DNA from: an uncultured Oceanobacillus sp.
Lineage (GTDB): Bacteria; Bacillota; Bacilli; Bacillales; Amphibacillaceae
Direction: 5' to 3'
Length of the DNA stretch: 6,095 nucleotides
Assembly (NCBI GenBank): GCA_938004015.1
Contig: CALKWU010000148.1
Location: 1 to 6,095, forward strand
Of the stretch, positions 5,310 through 6,095 are shown in pieces. Positions within the stretch are counted from its first letter, which is position 1, and every line of letters begins with the position of its first letter. The notes under the pieces were generated by a model, which saw nothing but the letters and a program-made list of their open reading frames with translations, was not told the origin of the DNA and did no database searches. The position numbers were made by a program, and so were the translations under genes.

Positions 5310-6095
5310 ATGAAAAAGCCGATTATTCAGTTTGAAAATTTTTCATTTAAATACAACAGTCAAATGGAACCAACGCTTTATGACGTGAATCTCACTATTT
5401 ATGAAGGGGAAAAAGTTGTTATTGTCGGCCCGTCCGGTTCCGGCAAAAGTACGCTAGCCCATTGTATCAATGGGCTAGTACCGTTCTCTTATAAAGGAGA
5501 AATTAAAGGCAGTTTAAAAATTAAAGGGGAGGAAACGCAAGATCTCGACATATTCACCCTGTCAAAATGGGTTGGAACAGTGCTCCAAGATCCGGACGGT
5601 CAATTTATCGGGCTAACTGTTGGTGAAGATATCGCATTTGCTCTCGAAAATGAAGCTGTGCCACAAGATGAAATGAAAAAAGAAGTTGCCAAAGCAGCAA
5701 AATTGGTTGATATGGAAGAGAAAATCTCCTCTTCCATTCATGAGCTTTCCGGAGGACAAAAACAGCGGGTTTCGATTGCAGGTGTTATTGTGGATGAAGC
5801 AGACATTTTATTGTTTGATGAACCACTTGCAAACTTAGACCCTGCAACCGGCGTACAGGCGATGACGATCATCGACCAAGTCCAAAAAGAGACGAACACA
5901 ACGATTATCATTGTCGAGCACCGCTTAGAGGATGTATTGTCTCAGGAAGTGGACCGGATTATTGTCATCGACGAAGGTCGGATTGTCAGTGATCTAGACC
6001 CGAATAAACTGCTTGCTTCCAATGTGTTGGAAACTTGTCATTTAAGGGAGCCATTATATGTGAAAGCGCTGAAGTATGCAGGAGTGAAGGTAACT
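5310..6095 (+). CDS. ECF transporter ATP-binding protein (YkoD-like), 3' incomplete
   Basis: The gene is open to the right edge: 262 codons without a stop. The visible part is a full ABC ATPase domain. Walker A is GPSGSGKST (40-48), the Q-loop is LQDPDGQF (Q93), the signature is ELSGGQKQR (145-153), Walker B is ILLFDEP (166-172), the D-loop is ANLDP, and the switch histidine is H204 in IIIVEHR. It would hydrolyse ATP at the inner membrane face to drive the S component encoded just upstream. UPF0397 S components usually pair with a duplicated, two-domain ATPase of YkoD type. The sequence after residue 245 (REPLYVKALKYAGVKVT) looks like a linker toward a second domain, but this is beyond the window. 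AAGGAG (5298-5303) precedes the ATG at 5310. A T-component gene is expected next. Confidence 0.93.
   Translation, partial: MKKPIIQFENFSFKYNSQMEPTLYDVNLTIYEGEKVVIVGPSGSGKSTLAHCINGLVPFSYKGEIKGSLKIKGEETQDLDIFTLSKWVGTVLQDPDGQFIGLTVGEDIAFALENEAVPQDEMKKEVAKAAKLVDMEEKISSSIHELSGGQKQRVSIAGVIVDEADILLFDEPLANLDPATGVQAMTIIDQVQKETNTTIIIVEHRLEDVLSQEVDRIIVIDEGRIVSDLDPNKLLASNVLETCHLREPLYVKALKYAGVKVT

Overview
The window reads as a chromosomal segment from a low-GC Firmicute, most likely a Bacillaceae member. This rests on AT-rich intergenic DNA, strong AGGAGG-type ribosome binding sites, a canonical T-box leader, TATAAT promoters, a TTG start with a good Shine-Dalgarno, and genes typical of Bacillus relatives. 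I cannot name the species.

Layout. Positions 1-219 (+) are the 3' end of an IS1380-like transposase entering from the left, interrupted by an in-frame TAG, followed at 237-324 by a long imperfect palindrome. Next is a leftward pair: a DCC-family (DUF393) thiol-disulfide oxidoreductase-like protein (1083-694) and a three-helix small membrane protein (669-412, TTG start). Divergent from these is a 163-residue protein I do not recognise (1303-1794, +). A GNAT acetyltransferase (2341-1898) points left. A small lipoprotein gene (2653-3225, +) has an N-domain resembling SurA/PrsA and carries a perfect 21-bp tandem duplication; an intrinsic terminator at 3269-3307 closes it.

The right half is one regulated transcription unit. 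A good vegetative-type promoter (3460-3488) feeds a T-box leader (about 3495-3816) with a recognisable Stem I, Stem III, antiterminator and terminator. Behind it, with short gaps, lie an S-adenosylmethionine hydrolase (SAM hydroxide adenosyltransferase, DUF62; 3851-4708), an ECF transporter S component of the UPF0397/PF07155 family (4737-5285), and the start of an ECF/YkoD-type ATPase (5310 to the right edge, incomplete). The transmembrane T component should lie beyond the window.

How they may work together (inference): uncharged tRNA, most plausibly tRNA-Met, opens the leader. The cell then makes an uptake system plus an enzyme that splits SAM into methionine and adenosine. This suggests a methionine-salvage module in which the ECF transporter imports SAM or a related sulfur compound, rather than the riboflavin implied by the automatic family name.
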